From Spirodela intermedia (lineage: Eukaryota; Streptophyta; Magnoliopsida; Alismatales; Araceae), in NCBI GenBank assembly GCA_902729315.2, contig LR746274.1, positions 992,001 through 1,056,000 on the forward strand: a stretch of 64,000 bases of DNA, written 5' to 3'. This document shows positions 11,801 through 24,893 of the stretch, piece by piece (within the stretch, counting starts at the first letter, position 1; the number at the start of each line of letters is the position of its first letter). The notes under the pieces are model-generated. The model ran no database searches, had not been told where the DNA came from, and saw only the letters and a list, made by a program, of their open reading frames with translations. The translations under genes were made by a program, and so were the position numbers.

Positions 11801-14800
11801 AATAATGCCATGATATGCATGTATTGACCATTCTTTGTTTATGCCATTCTAAGAAAGTGAACATGGATTTTGCAGTTATGCTCAGAAACGGGGTATCAAT
11901 GTTTTGGCTGAGATTGATGTACCAGGTCATGCGTTCTCGTGGTAATTTGGTGGATGTTTTTTTTTTCTAAAGTTGATTTATAGGAATCAGTAACTTCTGG
12001 AAACTATTATTAAGTTACTAAGTTCATCAGACTGGTTATTAGTCGGCTAATGTAATAATATACAGTTTTTGGCTTATTTATGACGTAGATTTCATAAAAT
12101 CGTGTACAAAATCATTTTTTTCATTATGCTTGGAAGTTTACAGATTAAATGTTTCCTTAATATGATCTTCCTTTCCTTTCCTCCATCCATCGTGCCTCAC
12201 GAAAGTTTGGCCATTAAGTAGCTTTAGGTGTTGTTGGAATCCACTTGCCAAAACCAGTGACAGGAAAGCATAACTTTTTGTTAGAATCATAATCTCAGCC
12301 GACATCTTAGCCTGTGGGTAGCTGTTTAACTAGGATTAACTTGATGTCGGATGATCAAGTTGCGCATATCTTTTTTGGAGAGAAGATTTGGTGTCATGTT
12401 CAAAAGTTTCAACCATTGAGTCCGTGGTATCCTGCCTTGAACTTCTTATTTAGATCAGATCAGCGACTTCTGACTAAGGCTTGATATCCTACGGATACTT
12501 GGACTCAAACAGTCTATTGTGGGTCAGAATTGAGGAAGAGGAAACGGAGAAAAAGAAGCAGGTAAACGGGGAAGAGGAAGAGTTGAGGAGAAGGGGAAGA
12601 TAAGATTAGAAGAAGGTAGAAGTGGAAAAGATAGTCACCTCTTCCACCAGCCGCTACCCTAGTGACCACTGACGACTGCTGAACAACCTCTCGTCCCTTT
12701 TTGTTTTCCCTTGACTTTTATCATTCATATATTGAAAATAAAGGACAAATCACGGAGGGGAGGGCAGAATGGAAGTGGTGGAAGTGGTTTTTTGTTATGA
12801 AATTCATTTATCATATTATAAAAATATTTGCAACATACTAAAAATACCGAATTTATTGTTCATTTTTAGATCATCCCATCTGATTTATATTGGCATTTGC
12901 CTGGGAGACCTTGGTATGTGCTTGAACCAAGTTTGAATTGATTGGCTGCCTTGTCATCATATCTAAGTGAAGATTCAGAGATCTAGCAGTCCAAAATCTC
13001 AATCCTTTACCTTGACTTGCCGTCAAAATAATTATTTCTGTGTAAATCCCATGTCCAGAAAAGTATTCAGATATTCGTGTATCAATTCAACAAGAAATGA
13101 ATCACATCATTTTATGGGTTACCGCATGGTTTTTGAAAATTAGTTAGAAAAATGAAAATTGTGCATTTTCTTCCTTTTAATTTCCTCAAATAGATTTAAA
13201 ATTATATTTTCAGGGGTACCGGGTATCCTTCTCTGTGGCCATCGTCAGATTGTCAGCAGCCGCTCGATGTCAGTAATGAATTTACATTCAAAGTAATAGA
13301 TGGAATTCTTTCAGGTGATGCTGGTGTTACTCTTTTGTTCTTCTTCATACGTTGTGAAATGAACGCGCTGAGCCACTTATTCAAATGGTTTACCCACAAA
13401 CCTTGCGAAAAATAAAAAAATTGGTCTCATGGAAGGCCATTGTCTTGCACAAGTCGTCGACGGGACGAAAAAATAATCAATCTTTCACCAGCATCAAAAT
13501 TTTCCTTCTTTTCTTTTAGTAGTAGGTTTTTCATCAGCGTTCTCTTTAGAACTTGAGAGTACAACCCGCCCGATTAAACTCTGTTACACCGGAACAGTGT
13601 GTACTGTTGTTCTTGTTGTTATTCGTCAATCAGTTTATTTTCTTGGCTACTGAATGCAAAGTTGCATCTGTAACGTTCCTTGTCTTTCAGATTTTAGCAA
13701 GGTCTTCAAGTTCAAATTTGTTCACTTGGGAGGTGACGAGGTTGACACAAGTAAGTCTGGGCCGCATAACCCATCATCTTTATTTATTTATGAGTGCTTT
13801 GCCATTTCTCTTTATGATGCAATCTCACTAGAAAATTCATCATGCAGATGAAAAATATTTCTATGGTTCAATAAAATAAACATAAAAAACATCTAAATAT
13901 AGTTGCGTTCTTTCTCAGGATGCTGGATGACGACTCCTCACGTGAAGAAATGGTAAGATCCTCCGAGAGTACTACTACTGCTCTCCGTAGCTTACTCTTT
14001 CTGATGTCTTCAGAGAAAACGATGCTATCTTATGATATTTTATCTCGATCCTTCAAAGCATATCTCGAATGATTCACTAGGTAGACTTGGTGAGGGAAGG
14101 CATTATGTTCTTCTGTTCCAAGAACAAGTGCATAACTGGCACCGCCTGCAAAATCCTGCTACTCGGATTTTCAAGTTGTATCTCAGATACCCATCTTTTT
14201 CTATGGGCAGGTTGGATAAACATGGCATGAATGAATCCAAAGCCTACGAGTACTTCGTCTTGAGAGCCCAGAATATCGCACTGTCCCATGGTTATGAGAT
14301 CGTCAACTGGTGATAGTCCTACACCTCTGGCTTCATTGTTCCTTCTGCTTCTCTTACACCTCCTCTTGCTTTCTCTTTCTCGTTGGTCAGGGAAGAAACC
14401 TTCAACAATTTCGGCAACATGTTGAGCCCAAAAACCGTCGTACACAACTGGTACTCCCCCTTCTCTTACAATCTCGTCTGTTCCTTCTCAAGAACTTCAT
14501 TCACTGCCAGAAAATACAGGTACCATGCAGTATGCTATATGCTTTAAATGGGGCATCTATATAGCCCATAATTAGTAAATATCTGGGCGATGGAGGGGGA
14601 ACAGGAGACTTAAACCTCTCAAAATAGAAACAATCGCTTGGGTTTGTACTCGAATGGGTACTTTCACTTCTGCGCATAGCTGGACAGTAAGAACGCGTGA
14701 TGGGCAGCAGTCAACTGTTTCTGCTGAAAGGGTTTCTTCGAATTGCTAGGCTGGACGTCGGCGTGGCTCCAAGAGTGGTCGCTGCCGGGCTGAGGTGCAT

Positions 14801-15759
14801 CGTCAGCGATCAGAACAACTGGTACTTGGACCACTTGTCTACCACGTGGCAGCAGTTCTACATGAACGAGCCTCTCACAAACATCACCAACCACGAACAT
14901 CAGAAACTGGTCATTGGTGGCGAAGTGTGCATGTGGGGGGAGACCGTTGACGGATCAGACATTGAGCAAACCATCTGGCCGCGTGCTGCTGCTGCTGCAG
15001 GTACTTCATTCGATACACAACATTTACCCAGCATGACTGTTGATCACTCGGGTTCTTTCTTCCTTTTTCTTGGTGTTTTTGGTATAAAATTTGGTTGAAA
15101 GAATTGCTGGCCCTCAAGAACCCATCCTTTAATCTCGGAGATCCCTTCCTGCTGTGATGACTTTGTGAAATAATGTTACTTCCGTTGACTAAATATCATG
15201 CTGACCATAAATCACTCGGTTCTTTCTTTCTTTTTTCGTCGGACTTTTCGGTATTAAATTTGGTCAGAACAATCGCAGGTCCTTAAGATTCAATCTTAAT
15301 CTTGCAAGCTTCCTTCCTGCTGTAGTGTTTATTTTTTAGAATAATCTCCCATGAAATTATAGAAAAACCCATTTGATCTTGTTTGAGACTGATTGTATCA
15401 CACGTGCCGAGGACCTGGAAGTCAAACTCTTTCATGAACACGTCTGTTACAACAAAATGGTGTTTAGTGAGAGAAGTCCAATCTTGCGGTCAAATGCGGA
15501 TCCATTCTCTGCTGCTCATCGCTGATTGATTTTTGAGTTGGATTGACCCCATTTTTCTCACGGCGTGACTTTGGCTTCTTCCCTTCCTGAAGAGCGGCTG
15601 TGGACCCCATTTGACAAGCTGGCAAGGGAACCACGGCAAGTAACGAGCCGCCTAGCCCACTTCCGGTGCTTGCTGAACCAGAGGGGAGTCGCAGCCGGAC
15701 CCATCACCGGCGGCGGCCGGGCCGCCCCCGAAGAACCGGGGTCCTGCTACAAGCAGTGA
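8847..15759 (+). CDS. HEXO1: Beta-N-acetylhexosaminidase, GH20 family
   Basis: Fourteen exons join in frame to 529 residues: 8847-9173, 9583-9657, 9946-9981, 10073-10184, 11105-11175, 11452-11582, 11876-11941, 13214-13314, 13691-13750, 13919-13952, 14211-14309, 14391-14450, 14750-15000, 15593-15759. Arabidopsis HEXO1 is about 541 residues. A hydrophobic signal peptide covers residues 1-30. A GH20 N-terminal subdomain follows, then the barrel with NVLHWHIVDTQSFP, VLAEIDVPGHAFSW and HLGGDEVDT. In the last, Asp322-Glu323 are the catalytic pair of family 20. The C-terminus has VIGGEVCMWGE, IWPRAAAAAERLW and the closing GPGSCY-like EPGSCYKQ. The enzyme removes terminal GlcNAc from N-glycans, giving paucimannosidic forms; HEXO1 is vacuolar, HEXO3 plasma-membrane. 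The C-terminus favours HEXO1, but assignment within HEXO1/3 needs a tree. Confidence 0.93.
15033..15345. repeat. Diverged tandem duplication in HEXO1 intron 13
   Basis: Two units of about 145 bases (about 15033-15175 and 15200-15345) share the ordered blocks ATCACTCGG(G)TTCTTTCTT, GGTAT(A/T)AAATTTGGT, CTTAA/TCTT and CTTCCTGCTGT. The copies differ at many positions, so the duplication is not recent. Confidence 0.75.
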
Positions 15760-16253
15760 TCCTCGTCGAAAGTCAAACTGTTCTTTTCCTAAATTTGCAC
15801 GTTTTCATTTATGTGGCCGATGGAAAAACTCAACGGTATCGGAGATGGAAACTTATATAATTTATATCGGGAGGTCAATGTGGAGACTATGCGACTTATA
15901 TCAGAAGCTCACCTGTGTAACTTCACATCCAGAAGTCAACGATAATCTCCGCCGATGGAAAGGTCACCCGGATGTGAGCAGGAATCTTGCCAATACATGA
16001 GCCGGAAGTCGTTGGCAATTTTATGATTTATATCATGAAAGCGTGCCTCTATAGTTTATATTAATAAGTCAACGGCAATCTCCGTCGGCGGAGATTTCTA
16101 GATTCTTTCTCATGCTTGCCGAGCCTTTTACAAGTGGGAGGGTGGCCGTGGACAAAAAGAGGTGGGAGAGCGCCGTCAGATAACCCACACACACTTCAAA
16201 GATTGAGTCCGAATGTCGGGAAGCGCCGCCGCCGACCACGGCACGTGATCCGG
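15760..16253. other. Convergent intergenic region between HEXO1 and LARP6
   Basis: Both flanking genes end here, so it should hold two 3' UTRs. It contains degenerate repeated blocks around GTCAACG(A/G)(T/C)AATCTCCG (about 15938 and 16068) and TTATATAATTTATATC-like strings (about 15852 and 16020), which suggest an old tandem array. A short palindrome CTCCGTCGGCGGAG sits at about 16079. No gene is supported. Confidence 0.5.
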
Positions 16254-19200
16254 TCAGGAGGAGGGAGTCTTCTTCCCCCGGCCCATGCCGAAGCCCCTCG
16301 TTCCGTCCGGCATGCGGGGGCCCACCGGCTGTTTGGCGGCGCCGGGCAGCAGCTCCCCCGCCGGCGCCGGCAGATGACTAGCGGCCCCACCGGTGTTGGG
16401 TTGACCGCGGCCGCCGCGGCCTCGGAAGCCTCGGCCCCTACCGCGGCCCCGCCTTCCTCCGCCGGCATCCCTCTCGTGGTACCCGTCGTCACCCTGATGA
16501 GAAGCCACTCAAAGCTCAAGCAGACGGGAGGGTGAAAGGAAGAGGAGAGACGAGCATATACGGCGTAGAAACCCTAGAAAAGAACAGTTTAAGGGGGCAG
16601 ATGGACGGGAAGAAGTAGGATTTCTAGGGTTCTACGGCGCCGCCAGGCCTTCCATGTGAAGAAATGAGTAGAGAAATTCAGGGGGGGGAGGAGTTAGAAG
16701 CCCTCACCATGTGTTCATGAGATGCTTCGCCCGACTGCGAGGGATCCTCAAAATGCCTGTCATGGTGCTGCTGGTTGGACGTGGAGGTGTCCTCATCTTC
16801 ACCCACTCCTTCGCCCTCGTTCCCGCCTTTCCTCGCTCGATTCAGGCCGTACTTCGTCTGAAGGTTTGAGTATGGGATGGCAGGGGTCATTCGGGAAAGA
16901 GGTAAAAAGCATCAAATTTTTGTTCCCATTTTAAGCAACTTCGTTTTCAGACAGACAAAAAAAAAAAAAAAAAAAAAAAAAGAACGAAAGAAGGGAACCC
17001 ATGTACCCCAGCAACCTTTCACAAAAAATATAATAATGGAAAATTAATTTCCTGCAAAAAAATTCCTCTTTGAAGAGCTTGTGTGTTTATCTTGGTTGAG
17101 AAGGGGAGGAGAGGGGGGTGGCATGCATTTTGGTCGAGCAAGATGAAGATAGTACCATGCATCTGGGGAGTAGACGAAGTCTGAGTCCGCTTCTCCAGTT
17201 CTTCTCGTCATTCAGCTCAGCAACCTGGTCGTCTCAAGGGTTAGACTGATCCCCAGCAGGCACAATGAATCTCGGGACACAGATTATACACAAATCAGAA
17301 GCTTACAGCTTTTTCAGCTTCCTCGAAGGTCCCGTATTCCACAAATGCATGCAACTGCAATGAAAAAAAATGGTTACCAATATACTTGTGGAGAAAACTC
17401 GTATTACATAAATGGAAATTGCATCGATATAAATAATCTGCGTTAAACTACATATAAAATTCGAATAAGAAGCTCCAAGTTACACATAAAATTCGAATAA
17501 GAAGCTCCATGCAGATTTCATTTAGTACAAAAAAAAAAGACGAGAAAAAAACAAGAGCATGACATAAAATCAGATAGAAGCTTGAGGGTTCTTTTGTCAA
17601 GTTTCCAATCTGTATCTTGTATTCTTTTTGTTACAGAAAAAAAAAAAAATACACCTAGCAAACCCTAATCTACGTTTATACTTGAATGGCTGACATTTGA
17701 CATAATATATCAGTCGTATTGCACCGTTGAAGTGTTTAGATGATGAATGAATTGACCTTTTTTTGGGATTACATGTATATGCTTCAATATTTTTTAAAAG
17801 ACCCTATCAAATTCAAAACTCAGAATGACCACCTGGTTCGTACTTGATGCAGCTTGATTGATCAATCCTTAAAGAAAAAGGGACCAAAATATGGGAATGC
17901 ATTTAGAACGCGTGTAATTACGATAGTAGTGTTTTAGCACATCTCTTACAGCATTTTAATGTATTTTTACACGATACCCAAAAGGATTAAGACAAGTAAC
18001 GCATGCAACTTGTATCCCCAATTTGGAAAATGAAAATTGGAATTTGTGTCAGATGGGATTATTACTGTCTATTCCATGCATTGTGTTTGCCCTGAAAAAG
18101 GTAAATGATATCTTGGAATGCCGAGATAATATAGACTTGAAAGACTAATACTTTCTAGTTTCTTCGTAGGTTCCAATGCTCCTTTCCAGCTTGAGTACAA
18201 AGGTCCGGTAAACACAGTTTACAGGATTTTTTTCTTATAAAACGCACTCTCCTGTAGACATCCAGTGAAGTATGAATTCACCTCGAGTTGACATTGAATT
18301 GCTAGTCAAGAACCGCAAACATCATTTGTTGTGGTTATTGAAAAAACTTGTCAAAAGGGTACGTTTTTACATCATGGGAAGAAGTACCTTATCACCACAT
18401 AATCCAACAATATAATCTTTTTCAAATTTAATATTGAAACACTCAGTTTCGTGCGCATGGCAAGTCATAAATGGCATGGGAATCAGAAAAACCTGTAGAA
18501 CCAAACTTGTAATTCTCAGCTGCATCAGTTCTAATCTGCTGAGTACCAATCTCCAGGCTCAGGCTCTGACACACAGTATGCTACGGTAACATTGTATTTA
18601 TCTTTCCTCATCAGGGAGAAATTTACTGCCTGATCATGCAAATACATTAATAATCATGTTTCTCATTTGATACGCTCATAAACCCACGTCAGAATCTAAA
18701 TTGAAAGGAATCTTTCCGAAGTTAACTGGTTCAATGCATTCGGAATCTCTCATCCATCAAGTTGAAATGATTAAAAAAAATTAAAACAGTAGAAAAACTA
18801 CCTTGTTTCCAAGAAACATGTCCATCTTGCCAGGCTTAGAAATTGCAGACGCCCCGCCATTAGTAGTCTGTGGATAGCAGGTGCGGATTGTCTTCACACT
18901 GCCAAATAACATACTTATACTTCTATTTTCGTTCGCAAGACAAAATGCTGACAGTTACGAGCATGTCAAGTGCTTACCTCCCAACAACAGAAAAAACCCT
19001 AACAAGGTTCTGGTAACAATGATCTTCAGGAAGATTTTCAGCAACAACAATACGTGACTGGACAAAAGACAAGATGCAGGCATTATTCCCGGCACAAGCA
19101 GAGATGGATGCTGTAGACAAAAAAAGATCAGTGAGCTGACCTGCAATTCCTCTAAATCAGCATCAGTGAAAGGTTGCTGCCGCCTGACTTTCTTTCCATC

Positions 19201-22084
19201 ATCGCTAACAACCTGAACAGTGAAAAACATCCAAACAATACATCAAGAAATGGAAACATACTTACTCAAATGAAAAAAAATTACATCCAATCAAGAAGTA
19301 AAATTAGTGGATTTTTCCTTTGGTAACAATACATATCACAGCAAAAAAATAAAATAAAAATGACGACCAGGATACGTTGCAATGTTCATCCTGTCCAATA
19401 GAACTTACAAGCTTTGAAGAAGTCCGAAGAGCACCAGCAAGCTGTGCATTATTGCTGACAAGGGCTTTTATCTTCTTAAAGCCAGCAATGACTGATATTG
19501 GGACTGTTGAAAAAACGAAACAAATTGGTAAGAATGTTTGTACTGGATAGTTTTTCTATTTAAGACAGTACCAAGCAAGAACAATGACTAATGCTAGTAG
19601 ACTGATGGTGAATTGTTATTATCAAAGCTGAACAAGGAAAGAATATGGAAATACATCAAATCCCCAGAATGATGACGTTACAACCTCCATACATTCACAA
19701 AGCTAGCATTAGAGTAACTTTTTTAATTTCAGATTTGATGTGAGTCTGCCATTTCCACGTCCAAATCAAAAGAACATCTGTGCTTTTTTTTAGATTTCAG
19801 GTAAAAAAAGGAACAGCCGTCTGCTAGCTAGTAGAAATTTCACTAGGGCCATCCTTAACACCGGAATGCTCTTCAGACACGAGAGAGAGAGAGAGAGAGA
19901 GAGAGTTGTGGCGATTGGAGATGGGGTCAGAGAAAGTGTTGGCACCGTTACACTGTCAATATTCGATTGCAATGTCAGTCAAAGCTCTTATAATGTCACA
20001 AATAAATAGTCACTGTGATTTGCAGGTTTAAGAATCTGACAACTGACTATAGATCGAAATTGGCCACTGTCAGATAACTCAGATTTAGTACATAACTGGA
20101 CTGATCAGATATGACACAACATACAAGCTCTGTAGGAGAGAGATATCTGACTGCTGTATTTTCTGTCCTGAGATGGTGACCATGTGCCCTTCCATCTCTA
20201 CACCAGCCTCATGTGCCAACGTGACCATTAAAGTGCCAGAAGTGATCTTTGGAAACATGTAGGCAACTATGGATGCATCCTGTTCCTTATCTTTGCCTTC
20301 AATGACTGATAGAAGAATTATATTTGCGGTCATTACGACAGATTGTAGGGTACAGAACATCAGAGAAAGTCAACTGGGATGGAGATCCTTGCAAGAGCTC
20401 AATCCTTAAAGTTCAACCCTGGTCAAGCCCTAATTTTTTAACAAGAATAATTCAGATGCATTATAAATTATCTATATCCCGATGGCCAGCCAAACATTCT
20501 TGCAGTATGATGAAAGAACCATGAAGAAGGCTATAATCACTAGATAAATACGCTACAAAATTTTCACCAGTGACAAATAGACAATTTCTGACGTTAATGA
20601 AAGTTAGGAGAAAACTATCTTACCAAATCCTTCTGGATCCTTGTTGATGAACCTCATCAAGTGCTCAGTGGTGGCCAAGTTTATGTCACTGAAGTAATAC
20701 TCTACCTACCATATCCAAGCAAAGATTATTTTCATGCATGAAAGTTCTGAAAGATAACGTAACATAAATGATACTGATGAGACTTTCATCACTCTGCGTA
20801 TCTTAGTAAAAATATATCAAAATTAAGTCTCCAAGGGTCATTGATTTGAGGAAATCTTCGTCATCAATTCAAATCAGAGGAACCATAAAATGACATACAT
20901 GATATGCAAAATGAGACTCCAGCTGTATGTGATAGATTACGAATCAATCGTCGAAACGTTTTTGAGGTAAATCTTGCAACTTTCTGGCAAATTTTGTACA
21001 TGGGAAAAATCTAGTTCAATAGAGTATCAGAATTTTCACGACAACATCAAAATTACCCATTCCTTTCGTATACTACTAATACGGTTCATGTTAAAAAGGA
21101 AGTGACAAACTTAAAAAACGCTGATGTGAGGCAGGCCTCTGGACTCCCTTTACTTAGTAAGACTCCCTTACAAAGCGGAAAGCTGCCTTACTTGAAAGAC
21201 GCTTTAGTTATAAGCATACACAAAATCTGCAACAATGATTGTGTATATTTTATATCTGGCGCATTACGAATGCTAATACAGTAGTTGCCTTCGATTTTCG
21301 TGGATCTGAGCCACTACCGAAAAAAAATGGAGAGGAAGCTTAGTAAATCCAAGTTGAATAGGCAAAGACAGTGAATGTTACATACAATCTAGATTATTGA
21401 TATTTGTGGTCTTTTCGACTAATGTGCTATAAAAAGGTATATATTTTCTCACAAAAAGCACGAAAAATGAATGAAATAATACCTGTTTATCAATAAAGTG
21501 CATTGAACCTTTTAATGAATCTCGCATAAACCTGATAACTTTCCAAGACAATGTGGTCCAAAAGAGAGTGAAAAAATAATCATACTGACACGATATTTCA
21601 TCACTATCTCATCCAAGAAGTTTAGATAGTTTTCCAAGCATCATTTGACATGCTCACTATTCGAATCCTTCGTAAGTTATTGCCGATGATTAGCTTTCTG
21701 AGATTCCAAGTTATAAGCAAGATGATACGATGACATCTAAGGCTAATTTTCACGAAATAGTGGAATTCTACAGCTCAAAAGATAATGAGTTAATGATGCA
21801 GAACTGATTCCCAGAAAATGCAAAAGGCATAAAAGGCAAAGCCCAGAAGGGCAAACAGGGTTATTAAAAGAGGAAGCAAACAATTGAGACGTCTAGGAGG
21901 CCCTTAAGGTTTGAAAGACGTTTTCTTTTAGTAGGCATTGTAAGTGTTTGCTTTTGTCCATGACATCCTTATCTTTAGCAAAACATTTATCAGATCCTAT
22001 TGTCCAGGGGACCTAGAACTACTTTTTGCCTATTTAAAGAGGCACACATTGTAGACGAAGGAGGGGTTTCTGACCCACAATATT

Positions 22085-22128
<44 letters not shown>

Positions 22129-23224
22129 CCCCTCCCCCTTTTGTGGTTTCAGGGACTCCTGTTTTCGATCCTTGCGAATTAAAGGATCACCCTCACCAAT
22201 CAACGTGGATTCAAGGATTTCGCATTACATTCCTTCTGAGTTGAAGGTCCCATTTCCGCCCCACTTCCACTATGGCAGTGTTAATCTTCTCAACGAGAAG
22301 CAGGTATTCTTTCTACGTATTAGATCATTCAAGTCAAAAAGGTGCTGTGGCAAGCTGATTTTGTCTACCTACAAAAGTTTTTAGTTGAGTAGATAGGGGT
22401 CAAGATCAGCAGTGGCCAGCCATCCCCGAGATCAAAGAGGGAATTTGGCCTTTTGTATTCACAATCTACAAGGATTAGATTACATAGCGATGCACTTGAC
22501 ACCTTTCCACATTGCTAAACAGTCGGAAATATAACAGGATTTATTCCGATCACAGAATTTTTGTATGCGCTTTTAATACCCCTATTTTATAGCACTAGAA
22601 TTTAGACTGATGCACATGTCGGACGTTTGACACCAAAAAAGTTTTGATTCCCAGGAAGCGATTTCTGATATCGATGCCACCAGAAAACAAATCTTACAAT
22701 AGGTGTGAAATATGCAGAAGCACTCCGTGTAGTACGTCGTAAATTTTGGGTGGAAAACGGTAAGTAACCTGATTCGTGATCTTCTGTATAATATCGTCCG
22801 AGAGGACATCCATCGCAGCCGAAGCCGAAGCAGATGCAGGGTCCGGATCAGAGGGGGAGCGGGAGCGACCCATCTCCGGCTCCCTATACCCCCCTCCACC
22901 ACCACCATAATACTCGAACTGATTCTGTACGGGGGGAATATTATGGAACGCGGGGGGCGGAGGCTGGAAGATGCGCATCACCGGTAGCGGCGGGGGAGCA
23001 GGGTGGATCTGCACCATCCGCGGATCCATCCGGCCCGAGGAGTGGCCCGCCGGCGGCGTGCGGGGAACAAACTCCGGTGCCTGCGCGTTGAGGCGGCTCA
23101 ACGAGACGAGCCTCGAGAGGGAGGGTTCTGCCGAGTCCGATGCTTGATCGCCGGAAGAGGAAGCCACTTCCCGGCCTTCCGGCAACTCGTCGGCCTGGCA
23201 CTGCTCTGGATTTTCGTCTGCCAT
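16254..23224 (-). CDS. LARP6: La-related protein 6 with PAM2 motif (LARP6B/C type)
   Basis: Ten minus-strand exons join in frame to 462 residues: 23224-22769, 20705-20624, 19503-19409, 19212-19141, 19057-18978, 18898-18802, 17354-17307, 17224-17156, 16857-16708, 16493-16254. The ATG at 23224 is used; an in-frame GTG just before it is not. Residues 43-54 (SRLNAQAPEFVP) match the PAM2 consensus, which binds the MLLE domain of poly(A)-binding protein. The La motif starts near residue 138 (DDIIQKITNQVEYYFSDINL). An RRM-like domain follows, with FVEYGTFEEAEKAVAEL and WRSGLRLRLL. The tail is RG/RGG-rich and ends in GPRMPDGTRGFGMGRGK, typical of plant LARP6. The PAM2 motif points to the B/C branch rather than A. 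The protein should bind RNA in the cytoplasm and nucleus. Introns 1, 2, 3 and 6 exceed 1 kb. Confidence 0.93.
16566..16636. repeat. Inverted repeat with telo-box core in LARP6 intron 9
   Basis: GTAGAAACCCTAGAAAA at about 16566 faces TTTCTAGGGTTCTAC at about 16621, near-perfect complements with one base difference and a loop of about 40 bases. The arms contain AAACCCTAG, a telo-box. It lies in the 214-base intron between LARP6 exons 9 and 10. Confidence 0.7.
17448..17513. repeat. Short tandem duplication in LARP6 intron 6
   Basis: Two adjacent units of about 32 bases, each containing ATAAAATTCGAATAAGAAGC followed by TCCA. They are nearly identical, so this is a recent duplication. Confidence 0.85.
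19881..19905. repeat. (GA)n microsatellite in LARP6 intron 2
   Basis: A pure GA run of about 25 bases (CT on the transcribed sense of LARP6). Confidence 0.9.
21840..22300. other. Possible LTR-like fragment in LARP6 intron 1
   Basis: A T/G-rich stretch is followed by CTATTTAAAGAGGC (about 22021), a TATA-like box with short downstream leader, then a CT run (22088-22125) and a sequence with no coding potential. The order resembles the U3-R-U5 layout of a plant LTR. No clear TG...CA ends, target duplication or primer-binding site could be fixed, so this is tentative. Confidence 0.25.
22088..22125. repeat. (CT)n microsatellite in LARP6 intron 1
   Basis: A pure CT run of about 38 bases. Confidence 0.95.
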
Positions 23225-23249
23225 CACCCTTCTGGGACCCTACTTTCTC

Positions 23250-23692
23250 ACTCTAGGGTTTGGCGAGGAAGGAGATACCGGGAGATCTTCCCTAGCACGA
23301 GGGAATTCTCAAGCTTTCCCACCAAAGGTGGAAGGGAAATATCGAGGCCCATGCGCTGAATTCGTTGGATTTTTCACGTAAATAACACTAAAAAGATTGT
23401 ATATTATCTTATTGGCCATACAAATTTTATATTTTAAAATAACCTTATTGTACAAATATCAGGAACATTACCAACGATATATTCAACTACCAAAATGTCC
23501 TAGTATTTTTAATATTTTATATTCACCCTGGCCCACTTGTCAGCTGAACCAGACCCAAATCCAGTTGCTCTTTCCTCATTGAGCTTGTCCATTTTAAATT
23601 TGTTGGGCTGTATGGTTGTGGCTGACCATGGTGGCCCAAAATGGATTAAGTAGGCCGTGTGAAAATCTTTTCCGAAACGAGGACTGGCCCAA
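23250..23692 (-). promoter_or_regulatory. LARP6 promoter elements: telo-box and GGCCCA
   Basis: A telo-box (AAACCCTAG) sits about 30 bases upstream of the LARP6 ATG, and GGCCCA occurs at about 23632 and 23686. The combination of telo-box and site II is common in plant translation-related and RNA-metabolism genes. Function here is inference. Confidence 0.45.
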
Positions 23693-23847
23693 AACTCGGA
23701 TGAGAGAAGCGGACGATAACGGTATTTATGGAGAAAAGACAAAACTGTGGGGCTCATGATTTGCATTAACGGGGTCCCCTCACTGACTGCTACGCCCGGG
23801 GGCTACTTGGCTCGACAAGATTAGGCCTACGTTGTATGGCAAAACCC

Positions 23848-23849
23848 TC

Positions 23850-23918
<69 letters not shown>
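23848..23918. repeat. (CT)n microsatellite
   Basis: A long, nearly pure CT block followed by a short CA run. Confidence 0.95.
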
Positions 23919-23919
<1 letters not shown>

Positions 23920-24840
23920 ACACACACACACTCTCTCAGTGGTTCTTTCTCTCTGTCTTCTTCTTGTCTATGTAGAGGTCCCGGCGCTGACTAGTAAATG
24001 CTGACAGCGGCCCCAACGCGTCCTCGCCGGTCATCTGATCGTCTGCTACCTCCAGTGCGTCAACAATAACACGCAGCTGCATAATAACTGCTGCTGCCCC
24101 GACTACTACTGCGTAGCTCTCTCTCTCTCTCTCCCTCACTCTCTCTCCTGCTCTCTTCCCTCCATTCTGGAGAGTTCTTGAATAGCTGTAGGTAGCTTGT
24201 TTTAACACATTCTTTTTGTATAGAGAGGGAGAGGGAAGCATCCGCATCCGTTCCACGCACAGATCTCACGGACATGTGCCTCAGGAGGCGGGCTACTGTC
24301 GGAATATGCCCCGCCTGGGACTACGCTCCTCTCGCTCTCTCCCTTTCTCTCTCTCTCTCTCCCTCGCTCGGTCGTTCTTTATCTATCTATCTATCTTAGA
24401 ATGTGGTTCCTCGGACGATCATGAGCAATAGTTTCGCATGCATTAGGGAATAATCTACCTAGCTTTTGGTTCCATTATGATTATCCCGTCGATGGGCATG
24501 CAAATTTATGTATGCGAGTAGGTCACTGTGTGTCGTGCAGCTGAGTTGCATGTGAGTGGAGAGAGGGAGGTCGGAGCTTGACCAGGGGGAGACGTGTGCA
24601 GTGGCGCAGGCATTGAAGGAGAAGGGCATCATTGCCTTGGTTGCGTCAGGGATGGTCACACGGCTCGTGGGCTTTGACTACGTCTTTGAATGAGCGTGGG
24701 CAGAATATCGGGCTATCTTTTTCACGGGTATTTATTGTATGTTCCTGGTTTCTGAGTTCTGATCGCTGTTTGCTTTGGATTTTGCTGGAGCAGAGTGAGA
24801 GGGTGAGTAGACATTGAATGTACTCCATGGACTCTTTACA

Positions 24841-24847
<7 letters not shown>

Positions 24848-24891
<44 letters not shown>
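24848..24891. repeat. (CT)n microsatellite with CTCG tail
   Basis: A pure CT run passing into four or five GCTC units. Confidence 0.95.

Positions 24892-24893
<2 letters not shown>

Noticed and set aside
12540-12720. Purine-rich GAAGAGG stretch in HEXO1 intron 7 as a possible insertion
   Set aside because: No ends, duplication or homology visible; ordinary low-complexity sequence.
18367-18600. Segment in LARP6 intron 6 whose minus strand briefly resembles coding sequence
   Set aside because: Stops in every frame and exon 6 joins exon 7 in phase without it, giving continuous RRM homology.
24556-24694. Short open frame containing VAQALKEKGIIALVASG that looks exon-like
   Set aside because: About 44 codons, preceded by a stop, no recognisable family, no neighbouring exons that extend it.
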